Shown here: positions 17,180 through 25,456 of the stretch, piece by piece
How the letters are laid out: every line of letters begins with the position of its first letter
Numbering within the stretch: the stretch's first letter is position 1
Source: Methylomagnum ishizawai
GTDB lineage: Bacteria > Pseudomonadota > Gammaproteobacteria > Methylococcales > Methylococcaceae
Direction of reading: 5' to 3'
Length of the DNA: 64,000 nt
Assembly (NCBI RefSeq): GCF_900155475.1
Contig: NZ_FXAM01000001.1
Span: 1,413,501 to 1,477,500 of the forward strand
Notes under the pieces: generated by a model
What the model was told of the DNA's origin: nothing
Databases searched by the model: none
Seen by the model: the letters and a program-made list of their open reading frames with translations, nothing else
Program-made: the position numbers and the translations under genes

Positions 17180-17629
17180 TCAGTGCCGCAAGTCCGGGAT
17201 GGGCAGGAGCAGCAGCACTTTCACCCGCGCGTCCACCAGATGGGCGCGGACATAGCCCATCGCGCCCGGTGTGGCGGCGACGAAGCGCAGCACGGCCTCC
17301 TCGGAAGCCAGCACTTGCGGCGGGTTGACGCCTTGGAAATATTGGATGTTCCAGTATTCCTCCAGGTCTTCCGGCAGGGCGTCGAACACGGCCAGCGAGA
17401 ACGCCCGCCGCAGGGGATCGGCGGCGGGCAGGTTCACCGGAATCCAGCGGATGCCGTGGGGGTCTAGCTGGCTTTTGCGGCTGTAGACCCGCTTGAGGGT
17501 GTCGGGCGCGAGTTTGTCCAGCGGGCTGTGGGCGGCGGCGATGACCGCCAGGGGTTCGGCCAGGCTGGCCGGGGCGCAGCCGAGCAGCAGCGCGAAAAGC
17601 AGGCTCGCGAGGCGGCGCGGGGCTTTCAA
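17180..17629 (-). CDS. small periplasmic substrate-binding-like protein (PstS-like fold)
   Basis: 149 aa if it starts at the TTG at 17629, which overlaps the stop of the upstream porin gene (TTGA). This start gives a clean signal peptide, LLFALLLGCAPASLA, with a possible lipobox at LLGC. The mature part has features of short phosphate-binding-like proteins: LAVIAAAHSPL, a VYSRKSQ segment, and FVAATPGAMGYVRA near the end, where PstS-like proteins have a GxIGYV motif. It is much shorter than a full PstS (about 320-350). The partner is the porin upstream in the same unit. The start codon is uncertain because no Shine-Dalgarno sequence is seen. Confidence 0.65.
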   Translation of the reverse strand: MKAPRRLASLLFALLLGCAPASLAEPLAVIAAAHSPLDKLAPDTLKRVYSRKSQLDPHGIRWIPVNLPAADPLRRAFSLAVFDALPEDLEEYWNIQYFQGVNPPQVLASEEAVLRFVAATPGAMGYVRAHLVDARVKVLLLLPIPDLRH

Positions 17630-18735
17630 AACAACACCGCGATGGAGCCGTACAGGCCATCCGGGGCGATGGCCTCGTTGTGCGAACCCAGCCGGTATTC
17701 CACTTTCCAGACCAGGGGCGGGATGGGCCTGAGCGCCAGTCCGAACACGCCCAATTGCCCTGGCGGTCCCCATTCCTGCTGGAAGTATTCATAGCGCCCC
17801 ACGGCGTACCAGGGGGTTCCGGCCAGGGGGGCCACGCCTTGCACATAACCCTGCCAGAACCGTTCCTGTCCGCCGGCGCGGAACACCCATTCGCTCATGA
17901 CCTCGAAGCGCCGGTATGACCAGGCGGCGTCCAGGCCGACCAGGTTCTGGCGCTGGTCGGCGTCGTGGTCGGGGAATTCCACTGGATAGAGGACGGTGAT
18001 GTTGGAATAGCCCAGGCCGCCCGGCGGCTGGGTGCCGGATGGCGCGTGGTTTTCATCGAGCCGGAAATTGGCATAGGACAGCCCGAGTTCCAGGGTGTCG
18101 GTGAGCGCCAGGTTCAGATGGGCACCGACGCTGTTCGCGAACGGGTTGTCCGGCTGCTTGGGGTCCAGGGCGCTGCCCAGGCCGCCGTAGACCTGGTATT
18201 CCAGCCGCTTGCCCAGCAGCGGCACGTTGCCATGCAGCATCAGTCCGGTGTCGTTGGTGGCGAACAGCAGATAGGTCGCCACCGGCCGCGTGGTGGTCCA
18301 GACCACGGGTTCGGCGTGCAATAGGTTCCAGCGGCCTATGGGGGTGAGGAATTTGCCGAAACGCAGCGCCAGGGCGTCGTCGTGCAGATAGTCCAGGTAT
18401 AGCCGTTCGATCTCGACCTCGGCCTCGTTCACGCCGAAAGACTGGTCCTGCCCGGCGCTGAGGGCGTTGCTGATCTCGGTTTCGGAGAAGAAGCGCCAGT
18501 GTTCCTGTTCCCAGGTGACGAACAGGCTGAGGTCCTTCAGCGCGAAGCTCCATGGTAGCTCGCGGGGTGCGGCCACCACGGCGCTGGCATAGCCGCCGAG
18601 CCGGATGCCGCTGTCGCCCAGGGCGTAGCCCCGGCCCAGCCGGTAGCCCATGGCGTCCCCGTCCCCGTCCCCGGCGTGGACGGGCAGGGCGGATAGCAGC
18701 AGCAGGGCGGGCACGATGGAGCGGCGGATGGGCAT
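17626..18735 (-). CDS. outer-membrane porin-like protein
   Basis: 369 aa with a short signal peptide (PALLLLSALPVHA), then strand-rich sequence with many aromatic girdle residues and a C-terminal phenylalanine (SIAVLF). Segments such as LYLDYLHDDALALRFGKFLTPIGRWN and WKVEYRLGSHNEA resemble the OprO/OprP-like and DcaP-like porin folds. It overlaps the downstream PBP-like gene by 4 bp. A porin paired with a small phosphate-binding-like protein suggests anion or solute uptake, an inference from context. Confidence 0.75.
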   Translation of the reverse strand: MPIRRSIVPALLLLSALPVHAGDGDGDAMGYRLGRGYALGDSGIRLGGYASAVVAAPRELPWSFALKDLSLFVTWEQEHWRFFSETEISNALSAGQDQSFGVNEAEVEIERLYLDYLHDDALALRFGKFLTPIGRWNLLHAEPVVWTTTRPVATYLLFATNDTGLMLHGNVPLLGKRLEYQVYGGLGSALDPKQPDNPFANSVGAHLNLALTDTLELGLSYANFRLDENHAPSGTQPPGGLGYSNITVLYPVEFPDHDADQRQNLVGLDAAWSYRRFEVMSEWVFRAGGQERFWQGYVQGVAPLAGTPWYAVGRYEYFQQEWGPPGQLGVFGLALRPIPPLVWKVEYRLGSHNEAIAPDGLYGSIAVLF

Positions 18736-18894
18736 TCGGGGCGGAGGGCGTATCGGCCGGCGGGGTTGAGAGGATTTGTGGTGCCGTGTCGGGTCCGGCG
18801 AGCGGGGAATGGTACATTATCGCCGCCGCCGAAAACCCCGAGGAATTCATGAAAATTCCGGGTGGCTCCGCTGTTTCCTCCGCCCGGTACCGCC

Positions 18895-20673
18895 ATGAGC
18901 ATCGCCCGCCTCTTGCTGATCGCTTTCCTGCTGCTGAATTTCCTGGCCTCGGCCTTGCTGGCGGGGCTGTCGTTCTTCGCTTCGCGGCAGGCCTTGGCCG
19001 CCGAGATCGGGCTCAACCTGGGGCAGGACGCCGCCATGCTGATGGAGCAGATCGATATGCTGATGTTCGAGCGTCTGCAAAACGTGCATTCCTGGAGCCA
19101 TCTCGACATCATGCAGGAGGCCCGGCTCGGCGACGTGGATAAGCGCCTGGCCGGGTTCCTCGCCGAAATCCGCGATGGCTATGGCGATGCCTACCGCGAG
19201 GTGTTCTATGCCGATCCCGCCGGGAAGGTGGTGGCGTCCAGCGATCCCGGTAGGATCGGCCAGCCGTTGCCGGTACAGGGGGCTTGGGTGGAAACCCGGG
19301 TGCCGATTGGCGAGGTGTTCCTGCGCCTGCCCACGGCGGACGCCATGGACTTGCTGGTCCGTGCCCCGGTCGATAACCGCTATGGGCCGGGCTTGATCGG
19401 CGATCTATACGGCGCGGTCGATCTGGCCGGGATTTTCCGGCTGTTCGACCGGACCGAGCGTTCCGAACCCGGCGGCAAGCGGGTCGCGCTGCTGGACCGG
19501 GAAGGCCGCTTGATCGCCGCCTCGGAATCCTTGCGCCGCCATGGCTTGTTGCTGGGCGATGCCTTCGCCGCTTGGCGCGAGGGTGGCGGCACCCAGTCGG
19601 TCCATGGCGCGGCCCCGGCCGGGCAAGGGCCGGTGCTGGCGGGCTATGCGGTGTCGCGGGGCCATCAGGGCTATCCGGGCTTGGGCTGGTCGCTGTTGGT
19701 GTTCCAATCCACCGAGCAGGCGTTCCGGCCCATCCGCAATTTGCTGTGGCTGTTTTCGCTGGCTTTCCTGCTTACCGGCTTGTTGGCGGGGATCGCGGCC
19801 CGGATCGTGGCCCGGCGCATCGCCCGGCCCTTGGTGGGGTTGAGGGATTGGGCGCGGAGCGGGGTGCAGGCCGCGCCGCCGGTCCGGTCCGATAGCGGCG
19901 GTACCCGCGAGGTCCGGGAACTGGGCGCGGCGTTCGGGCAGATGCTCGATCACCTGGAGCAGTCCCGGCAACAGGTGATCCACGCCGCCAAGCTGGCCGT
20001 GGTCGGGGAAATGGCCGCCATCATGGCGCACGAGGTGCGGACGCCCTTGGGCGTATTGCACACCTCGGCCCAGATGCTGCGGCGGGAACCCGAGCTGAGC
20101 CCCGAAGGCCGGGAAATGACCCGCTTCATCCTGGACGAATCGACCCGGCTGGAACGGCTGGTGTCGACCCTGCTGGAATGCGCCCGGCCCCGTCCGCCCA
20201 AACGACTGCCCCAGGATGTCCACGCCATCCTGCGCCGCGTGGCCGAGTTGCTCGCGGCCCAGGCCCGTAAGAAATCCATCGCGTTCGAATGGCAACTCGA
20301 CGCCCAGGACGCGGTGGTTCCCTGCGACGAGGAGTTATTGATGCAGGTGTTTTTGAATCTGATTTTGAACGCCATCCAAATCCTGTCCCCTGGTTCCAGG
20401 ATCGGGCTGCGCTCCCGGCGCGGGGAAGGACGGCTGGTGGTCGAGGTGATCGACGACGGTCCGGGCGTCCCGGTGGAACACCGCCTACGGGTGTTCGATC
20501 CCTTTTTCACCCAGCGCGAGGGCGGCATCGGCTTGGGGCTGGCGGTGACCCGGCAGATCGTCGAGGCCCACGGCGGCGGGATCGAGGTGTCCCAATCGGT
20601 TTGGGGCGGGGCGGCTTTCGCGGTGGGCTTGCCCTGTTCGGGCGGGGCGTCGTGCGAGGAGGCGATACGATGA
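18895..20673 (+). CDS. membrane sensor histidine kinase
   Basis: 592 aa from ATG 18895 (GTG 18862 would add 11 residues). The first membrane helix is at about residues 5-25; a large periplasmic sensor region of dCache-like composition follows; the second helix is near residues 283-305; then a HAMP linker. The HisKA box is HEVRTPLG with H379, and the HATPase region carries NLILNAIQ, DDGPGVP and GIGLGLAV. It should autophosphorylate and signal to the NtrC-family regulator whose start overlaps its stop (ATGA). The signal is unknown. A nearby ATG at 18849 has a better ribosome site but leads into a non-native frame. Confidence 0.88.
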   Translation: MSIARLLLIAFLLLNFLASALLAGLSFFASRQALAAEIGLNLGQDAAMLMEQIDMLMFERLQNVHSWSHLDIMQEARLGDVDKRLAGFLAEIRDGYGDAYREVFYADPAGKVVASSDPGRIGQPLPVQGAWVETRVPIGEVFLRLPTADAMDLLVRAPVDNRYGPGLIGDLYGAVDLAGIFRLFDRTERSEPGGKRVALLDREGRLIAASESLRRHGLLLGDAFAAWREGGGTQSVHGAAPAGQGPVLAGYAVSRGHQGYPGLGWSLLVFQSTEQAFRPIRNLLWLFSLAFLLTGLLAGIAARIVARRIARPLVGLRDWARSGVQAAPPVRSDSGGTREVRELGAAFGQMLDHLEQSRQQVIHAAKLAVVGEMAAIMAHEVRTPLGVLHTSAQMLRREPELSPEGREMTRFILDESTRLERLVSTLLECARPRPPKRLPQDVHAILRRVAELLAAQARKKSIAFEWQLDAQDAVVPCDEELLMQVFLNLILNAIQILSPGSRIGLRSRRGEGRLVVEVIDDGPGVPVEHRLRVFDPFFTQREGGIGLGLAVTRQIVEAHGGGIEVSQSVWGGAAFAVGLPCSGGASCEEAIR

Positions 20674-22064
20674 AACATTCCCGCGTCCTGGTGGTGGACG
20701 ACGAGGCCAACGCCCGGCGGATGCTGGAAATCCTCCTGGCCCGGCTGGGGTGCCAAGTGCTGACGGCGGCGGATGGGCAGGAGGCTTTGGACCTCCTCCA
20801 TGGCGGTGCCGTGCATTTGGTGATCACCGACCTCAACATGCCCCGGTTGGACGGGCTGGGCCTTTTGGCCGCGCTCAGGCAAGAGGACAACCCGGTCCCG
20901 GTGATCCTGGTGACGGCCTATGGCACGGTGGAAACCGCGGTGGCGGCGATGAAGCAGGGCGCGTTCGATTACTTGATCCGCCCGCTGGATTTGGACCAGG
21001 TGGAACTGGTGGTGCGGCGGGCCTTGGACCGCCAGCGCATCGTGCGGGAGAACGCGTTCCTGCGTGGCCAGATGGACCGGGGTTGGGAGGAATTCGTCGG
21101 CCAGGGCGCCGCCATGCGCCAGGTCTACGAACTGATCCGCCAGGTCGCGCCGACCAAGGCCAACGTCCTGGTCACGGGCGAAACCGGCACCGGCAAGGAA
21201 CTGGCGGCGCGGGCCATCCACCGCCATTCCGGGCGGGAAGGCTTGTTCGTGCCGATCAATTGCGCGGCCATCCCCGCCGAGATTCTGGAAAGCGAGTTGT
21301 TCGGCTATGCTAAGGGCGCGTTCACCGGGGCCAACAAGGACCGGGTCGGCAAATTCGAGCTGGCCGATGGCGGCACCTTGTTCCTGGACGAAATCACCGA
21401 GATGAGCCCGGCCTTGCAGGCCAAGCTGCTGCGGGTCTTGCAAGAAAGCACCATCGACCGCCTGGGCTGCAACCGCCCGATTGCCGTGGATATCCGCCTC
21501 GTCGCCGCCACCAACCGCGATCCCCGCGAGGCGGTGCGTGAAGGGCGGCTGCGGGAGGATTTGTTCTACCGGCTCAATGTGTTCGGTATCCAACTGCCGC
21601 CCTTGCGCGACCGCCGCGAGGATATTCCGGTACTGGCCGCGCATTTCCTGGAGAAGTATGGTGCCCAACTCGGTTGTGGCTGCGGGCGGCTGGACCCGGC
21701 GGCGGAGCGGACCTTGCGGGCCTATCCCTGGCCGGGCAATGTGCGGGAATTGGAAAACATGATGGAGCGGGCGGCGGTGTTGTGCCGGGGCGGGACGGTG
21801 GAGCCGCGCCACCTGCCCTTGGAAATCGCCGGGACCGGCGGGCCGGTGGCGGCTGTGGCCGCGCCGGTGGTGATATCCGCCGACCCGGTGGCGGAGGATT
21901 TGGACCTGGAACGGCGGGTGGAAGCCCTGGAACGGGGCTTGTTGACCCGCGCCCTGGCCGAGTCCGGCGACAACAAGGCCAAGGCGGCGCGGCTGTTGAA
22001 AATCAGCGAGCGGACCTTGTGGTACAAGCTCAAGAAATATGGGTTTTCGGGTGAAAAAGGGTAG
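20670..22064 (+). CDS. sigma-54-dependent NtrC-family response regulator
   Basis: 464 aa. The receiver domain has DD10-11, phospho-acceptor D54 and K at the IRPLD region. The AAA+ domain starts near residue 140 with Walker A GETGTGKE, the sigma-54 contact loop GAFTGA, Walker B GGTLFLDEI and the arginine finger region LREDLFYRL. A Fis-type helix-turn-helix closes the protein (KAKAARLLKISERTLWYKLKKYG). It is the cognate partner of the kinase upstream by a 4-bp overlap. Its target is unknown. The tyrosinase gene follows 172 bp later, but I found no clear GG-N10-GC sigma-54 promoter there. Confidence 0.92.
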   Translation: MKHSRVLVVDDEANARRMLEILLARLGCQVLTAADGQEALDLLHGGAVHLVITDLNMPRLDGLGLLAALRQEDNPVPVILVTAYGTVETAVAAMKQGAFDYLIRPLDLDQVELVVRRALDRQRIVRENAFLRGQMDRGWEEFVGQGAAMRQVYELIRQVAPTKANVLVTGETGTGKELAARAIHRHSGREGLFVPINCAAIPAEILESELFGYAKGAFTGANKDRVGKFELADGGTLFLDEITEMSPALQAKLLRVLQESTIDRLGCNRPIAVDIRLVAATNRDPREAVREGRLREDLFYRLNVFGIQLPPLRDRREDIPVLAAHFLEKYGAQLGCGCGRLDPAAERTLRAYPWPGNVRELENMMERAAVLCRGGTVEPRHLPLEIAGTGGPVAAVAAPVVISADPVAEDLDLERRVEALERGLLTRALAESGDNKAKAARLLKISERTLWYKLKKYGFSGEKG

Positions 22065-22236
22065 TAGGGAATGGGAACCGCGCTCTGCAACAGGGCCGCT
22101 GTTGATCCCATAAATAGGTCAGCGTTGCCTTGTGTGGCGAGGGTGCTACTCTTGCGTTTGGCCGTGTCACGGGGCGGGTTTAGGCGCGGCATTCCTCTGG
22201 TGTCGCAAGTTTTCTATCTATCTGGGGTAAATATTG

Positions 22237-23412
22237 ATGTTGTCGCGCAAATCTGTGGTTGGGGGTATTGCCCTAATGGTTCTAGGGTGTGGTGGTATGG
22301 ATGCGGTTGCCGCTCCGTTCAACCCGATGAATCCACATCTGAGTGTCACTGCGAATGCACTCATCGTTCGCAAGGATGTTAAAAATATGACGGCACGGGA
22401 AAAAGCTGATTTTGTGGGTGCCATCTTGACACTGAAGCAAACCCCTTCCCCGACCGACGATATGGTGGGGAATTGGTACGACCATTTCGTCGCCGAGCAT
22501 ATGCGTAAGTTGGTCTGCTGGACGGACCAGCCCAACCAGGGCGGGTTGGGCCATAGCGGCCCGGACCTCCTGACATGGCATCGGGCGTTCCTGCTTGAAT
22601 TCGAGTACGCGCTTTCGAAAGTCGCCAGGAAACCTATCGCGATCCCCTATTGGGATTGGACCGATCCCGCCTCGGAGGCGGCGATGCTGGCGGACGACAT
22701 GATGGGACCGGCCGGGAAAGCTGGAGATGGCTATGTCGTCATGTCCGGCCCGTTCAGGAAGGGGCAATGGAAGATCAACGTCAAGGGTTTTACCACCGAC
22801 AATCCGGGTCAGTTCGACGATCTTGTCCGCGGGACCGGCAAGATGGCCGGTGCGACCACCGCGCCGTTGGCGGCGGACGTGGTGGCGCTCCTGCAACGTC
22901 CGGTATATGACATCGCGCCCTGGGGCGTCACCTCCGACACGGCCCAAAGTTTCCGCAATTTCTTGGATGGCGGCATCAACGCGACCGGCCTGGAATGCAA
23001 GGACGGTGTGATCTGGGATATCGTCGGTGCCACTTCCGCACGTTTGCATGCCCAAGGCCATATGTATATTGGCGGTGTCGATGCCAACGGCAATCCAGGG
23101 TCGCTCACCGACACCGTGACCTCACCGAACGATCCCATATTCTGGTTGCACCACGCGAACGTGGACCGGATTTTGGAGATTTGGTGGAAGAATCACAGGT
23201 ATCAATACCTTCCGAAAACCGGCGGGCCACGCGGCGACAATATCGGTGATAGCCTCTGGCCTTATCCGAAGTTGACGAATGGCGATATGGCCCGTCCAAC
23301 GCGGGTATTCGGATACCGCTACGCCGATCTCACGCCGCCGAAGGTGCCTGAGGGACAAACCGGTTCGGAGGGCCAGACGGCCCAGGCCATGGGGACCATG
23401 TCCCACCACTGA
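22237..23412 (+). CDS. tyrosinase-family copper protein, exported
   Basis: 391 aa from the ATG at 22237 (a TTG just before it would add one residue). The N-terminus is a signal sequence with a possible lipobox (VLGC, C18). The CuA site is formed by H83 (or H88), H106 and H115 in the LTWHRAFLLEFE motif. The CuB site has HAQGHMYIGG followed by the diagnostic PIFWLHHANVDRI. IPYWDW is the typical core strand. Tyrosinases oxidise phenols to quinones. A conserved tail after CuB (residues 340-391) is short and Gly/Thr/Gln-rich. It lies alone downstream of a two-component system. Tyrosinases are uncommon in this type of genome neighbourhood and the substrate is unknown. Confidence 0.88.
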   Translation: MLSRKSVVGGIALMVLGCGGMDAVAAPFNPMNPHLSVTANALIVRKDVKNMTAREKADFVGAILTLKQTPSPTDDMVGNWYDHFVAEHMRKLVCWTDQPNQGGLGHSGPDLLTWHRAFLLEFEYALSKVARKPIAIPYWDWTDPASEAAMLADDMMGPAGKAGDGYVVMSGPFRKGQWKINVKGFTTDNPGQFDDLVRGTGKMAGATTAPLAADVVALLQRPVYDIAPWGVTSDTAQSFRNFLDGGINATGLECKDGVIWDIVGATSARLHAQGHMYIGGVDANGNPGSLTDTVTSPNDPIFWLHHANVDRILEIWWKNHRYQYLPKTGGPRGDNIGDSLWPYPKLTNGDMARPTRVFGYRYADLTPPKVPEGQTGSEGQTAQAMGTMSHH

Positions 23413-23455
23413 GGTTCGTGGTCGGCCAGGACCGGCCTGCATGGTGGTTTCGGAA

Positions 23456-23485
23456 GGCGGGGTATGGGATGTCCCATATCCCGCC
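23456..23485. terminator. stem-loop between convergent tyrosinase and psd genes
   Basis: GGCGGGGTATGGGA and TCCCATATCCCGCC form a 30-base near-perfect palindrome with one G-T pair. No T-run follows on either strand, so it may be a weak bidirectional terminator, an mRNA-end stabiliser, or a repeat unit. Confidence 0.5.
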
Positions 23486-23508
23486 AAGAAACCCGGTACC
23501 CAACGACC

Positions 23509-24384
23509 CTATGGGGAAACCACGGCGGTCGGCGCACGGCGTCCCAATTTCCCGCCCATCTTTACCTTGTCCCCTGGCACCAAGCTTTCCCAGCCCACGG
23601 TGTTTTCCCCGAACAGCACGATGATGGTCGACCCCATATTGAACCGGCCCATCTCCTGCCCGCGCTCCAGTTTTATCGGGGTGTCCCGGTAATCCCAACT
23701 CCGCACCGTGGTCCCGGCGGGTGGCGTGACCACGCCCTGCCATACCGTTTCGATGCTCGCCACGAAGATCGCCCCCACCAGCACCAGGGCCATCGGCCCG
23801 GCTTCGGTATCGAAGATCGCCACGACCCGTTCGTTGCGGGCGAACAGGTTCGGTACTTGGCGGGCGGTGGCGTTGTTGACGCTGAACAGCCGCCCCGGCA
23901 CATGGACCATCTCCCGCAGCGTGCCGGCCAGGGGCATGTGCAGGCGGTGGTAATCGCGGGGCGAGAGGTAGACCGTGGCGAACTTGCCGTTCTGGAACGC
24001 CGCCGCCCGCGCCGGGTCGCCGCCCAGGAGTTCGGTGGCGGTGTAGCTTTTGCCCTTGGCCTGCAAGATCGAACCCGCCTCGATAGCGCCGATCTGGCTG
24101 ATGGCCCCGTCGGCGGGACAGAGTACGGCGTCCGGGTCGGGGCACAAGGGGCGGGCGTCCGGTTTCAGTTCGCGGGTGAAGAAGGCGTTGAAGCTGGGAT
24201 AGGCACCGGGGTCGGGTTGCAAGGCTTCCGCCATGTCCACCTTGTAGAGCTTGATGATCTGCCGGATGAAGGCGTTCTTGAACGCCCGGTTCTCGCAGCG
24301 GGTTAGGCGGTGCATGAGGCGGGACAAGGCGTGGTGGGGCAGGGGATATTGGATCAGGGAGAACAGGATTTCGCGGAGCGGCAT
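23509..24384 (-). CDS. psd: phosphatidylserine decarboxylase proenzyme
   Basis: 291 aa from ATG 24384; an upstream in-frame start would add 40 unconserved residues. The pyruvoyl-forming self-cleavage motif is present as MGST (M250-G-S252-T253, LGST in most homologues), with Ser252 becoming the pyruvoyl group. FFTRELKPDARP, CPADG and SPRDYHRLHMPLAG are typical of the bacterial membrane-associated type I enzyme. It converts phosphatidylserine to phosphatidylethanolamine at the inner membrane. The motif residue M instead of L is a minor variant seen in family members. Confidence 0.93.
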   Translation of the reverse strand: MPLREILFSLIQYPLPHHALSRLMHRLTRCENRAFKNAFIRQIIKLYKVDMAEALQPDPGAYPSFNAFFTRELKPDARPLCPDPDAVLCPADGAISQIGAIEAGSILQAKGKSYTATELLGGDPARAAAFQNGKFATVYLSPRDYHRLHMPLAGTLREMVHVPGRLFSVNNATARQVPNLFARNERVVAIFDTEAGPMALVLVGAIFVASIETVWQGVVTPPAGTTVRSWDYRDTPIKLERGQEMGRFNMGSTIIVLFGENTVGWESLVPGDKVKMGGKLGRRAPTAVVSP

Positions 24385-24473
24385 GGGCGTCTCGTGGTGC
24401 TGGTGCGGGGAACGGTCCGGGGGGGGCGTTCCCGCAAGGTCCATGGGGAAAAGCCGCCATGATAACCCGGAGC

Positions 24474-25358
24474 CTACAAATCCCGCTCTTTGAACGTGTC
24501 GCATTGGCGGATATCGCCGGTTTCGATGCCGCGTTTGAACCAGCGCACCCGCTGGGCCGAAGTGCCATGGGTGAAGGTTTCCGGCACGGCGTAGCCCTTG
24601 GCTTGCTGTTGCAGGCGGTCGTCACCGATGGCGGTGGCGGCGGTGAGGGCTTGTTCGATCTCGCCGGGTTCGATGATGTGCTTCAGACTGTCGGCGCGTC
24701 GGCCCCAGACCCCGGCGAAACAATCGGCTTGCAATTCCAGCCGCACCGATAGCGCGTTGGCCTGGGCCTTGCTGCGGGCGTGTTGCTGGGCGGCGTGGAC
24801 CTTGCCGGAAATCCCCAGGAGGTTCTGCACATGGTGGCCGACCTCGTGGGCGATGACATAGGCCTCGGCGAATTCGCCCGGCGCGTGGAAGCGCTGTTTC
24901 AGGTCGCGGTAGAAAGCGAGGTCGATGTAGACCTTGCGGTCGCCGGGGCAATAGAACGGTCCCATCGCCGCCTGCCCGGTGCCGCAGGCGGTGGGGGTCG
25001 CGCCGGTGAACAGCACCAACTTGGGGTCGAGATATTGGCGGTCCATGTCCTGGAAGATGCCGCGCCAAGTGGTTTCGGTACTGTGCAATACCTTGGCGAC
25101 GAAGCGGGCCATGTCGTCGTCGGGCGGCGGTTTGTGGGCTTGGACCTGCTGGGGTTGGTGCTGCTCGACCTGGCGTTCGGCCTGGCGCACCAGGCCCAGC
25201 ATCATCGAGGGATCGACCCCCAGGAAATAGCTCGCGCCCAGGGCCAGCACGATGGCCCCGATGCCCAAGCCACCACCGCCCAGGCCGAAACCGCCGCCGC
25301 CACCCTCGCCCCGCCGGTCTTCCACGTTGTCGCTTTCGTTTTCGTCGTCCAGGCGCAT
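24474..25358 (-). CDS. neutral zinc metallopeptidase (YpfJ family)
   Basis: 294 aa. It begins with acidic MRLDDENESDNVEDRRG and a glycine-rich stretch, followed by one membrane helix (about residues 31-47), the architecture of the KPN_02809/YpfJ family. The catalytic zinc motif HEVGH is at 171-175. ELQADCFAGVWG supplies the downstream glutamate, and CPGDRKVYIDLAFY is conserved in the family. It is a membrane-anchored putative peptidase with no established substrate. It lies 90 bp upstream of psd on the same strand and may be co-transcribed with it. Confidence 0.9.
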   Translation of the reverse strand: MRLDDENESDNVEDRRGEGGGGGFGLGGGGLGIGAIVLALGASYFLGVDPSMMLGLVRQAERQVEQHQPQQVQAHKPPPDDDMARFVAKVLHSTETTWRGIFQDMDRQYLDPKLVLFTGATPTACGTGQAAMGPFYCPGDRKVYIDLAFYRDLKQRFHAPGEFAEAYVIAHEVGHHVQNLLGISGKVHAAQQHARSKAQANALSVRLELQADCFAGVWGRRADSLKHIIEPGEIEQALTAATAIGDDRLQQQAKGYAVPETFTHGTSAQRVRWFKRGIETGDIRQCDTFKERDL

Positions 25359-25456
25359 GCTTGTTCTCCGCTGGTGTTGGGGAATGGCTTCAACATAGGG
25401 GCGGGCGCGGGGGAGCGCAAGGGTGGCGGCGGGTTGGGTTGCCTGCCAGCGGAAGT

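Noticed and set aside
18849-19142. A start codon with a strong GAGGAATTC ribosome site before the histidine kinase
   Set aside because: It opens a frame of shadow-like Arg/Ala-rich sequence that crosses the kinase gene; the kinase itself starts in another frame at 18895.
22065-22236. Sigma-54 promoter between the NtrC-type regulator and the tyrosinase
   Set aside because: No site with GG-N10-GC and a TGGC/TTGC core was found in this gap.
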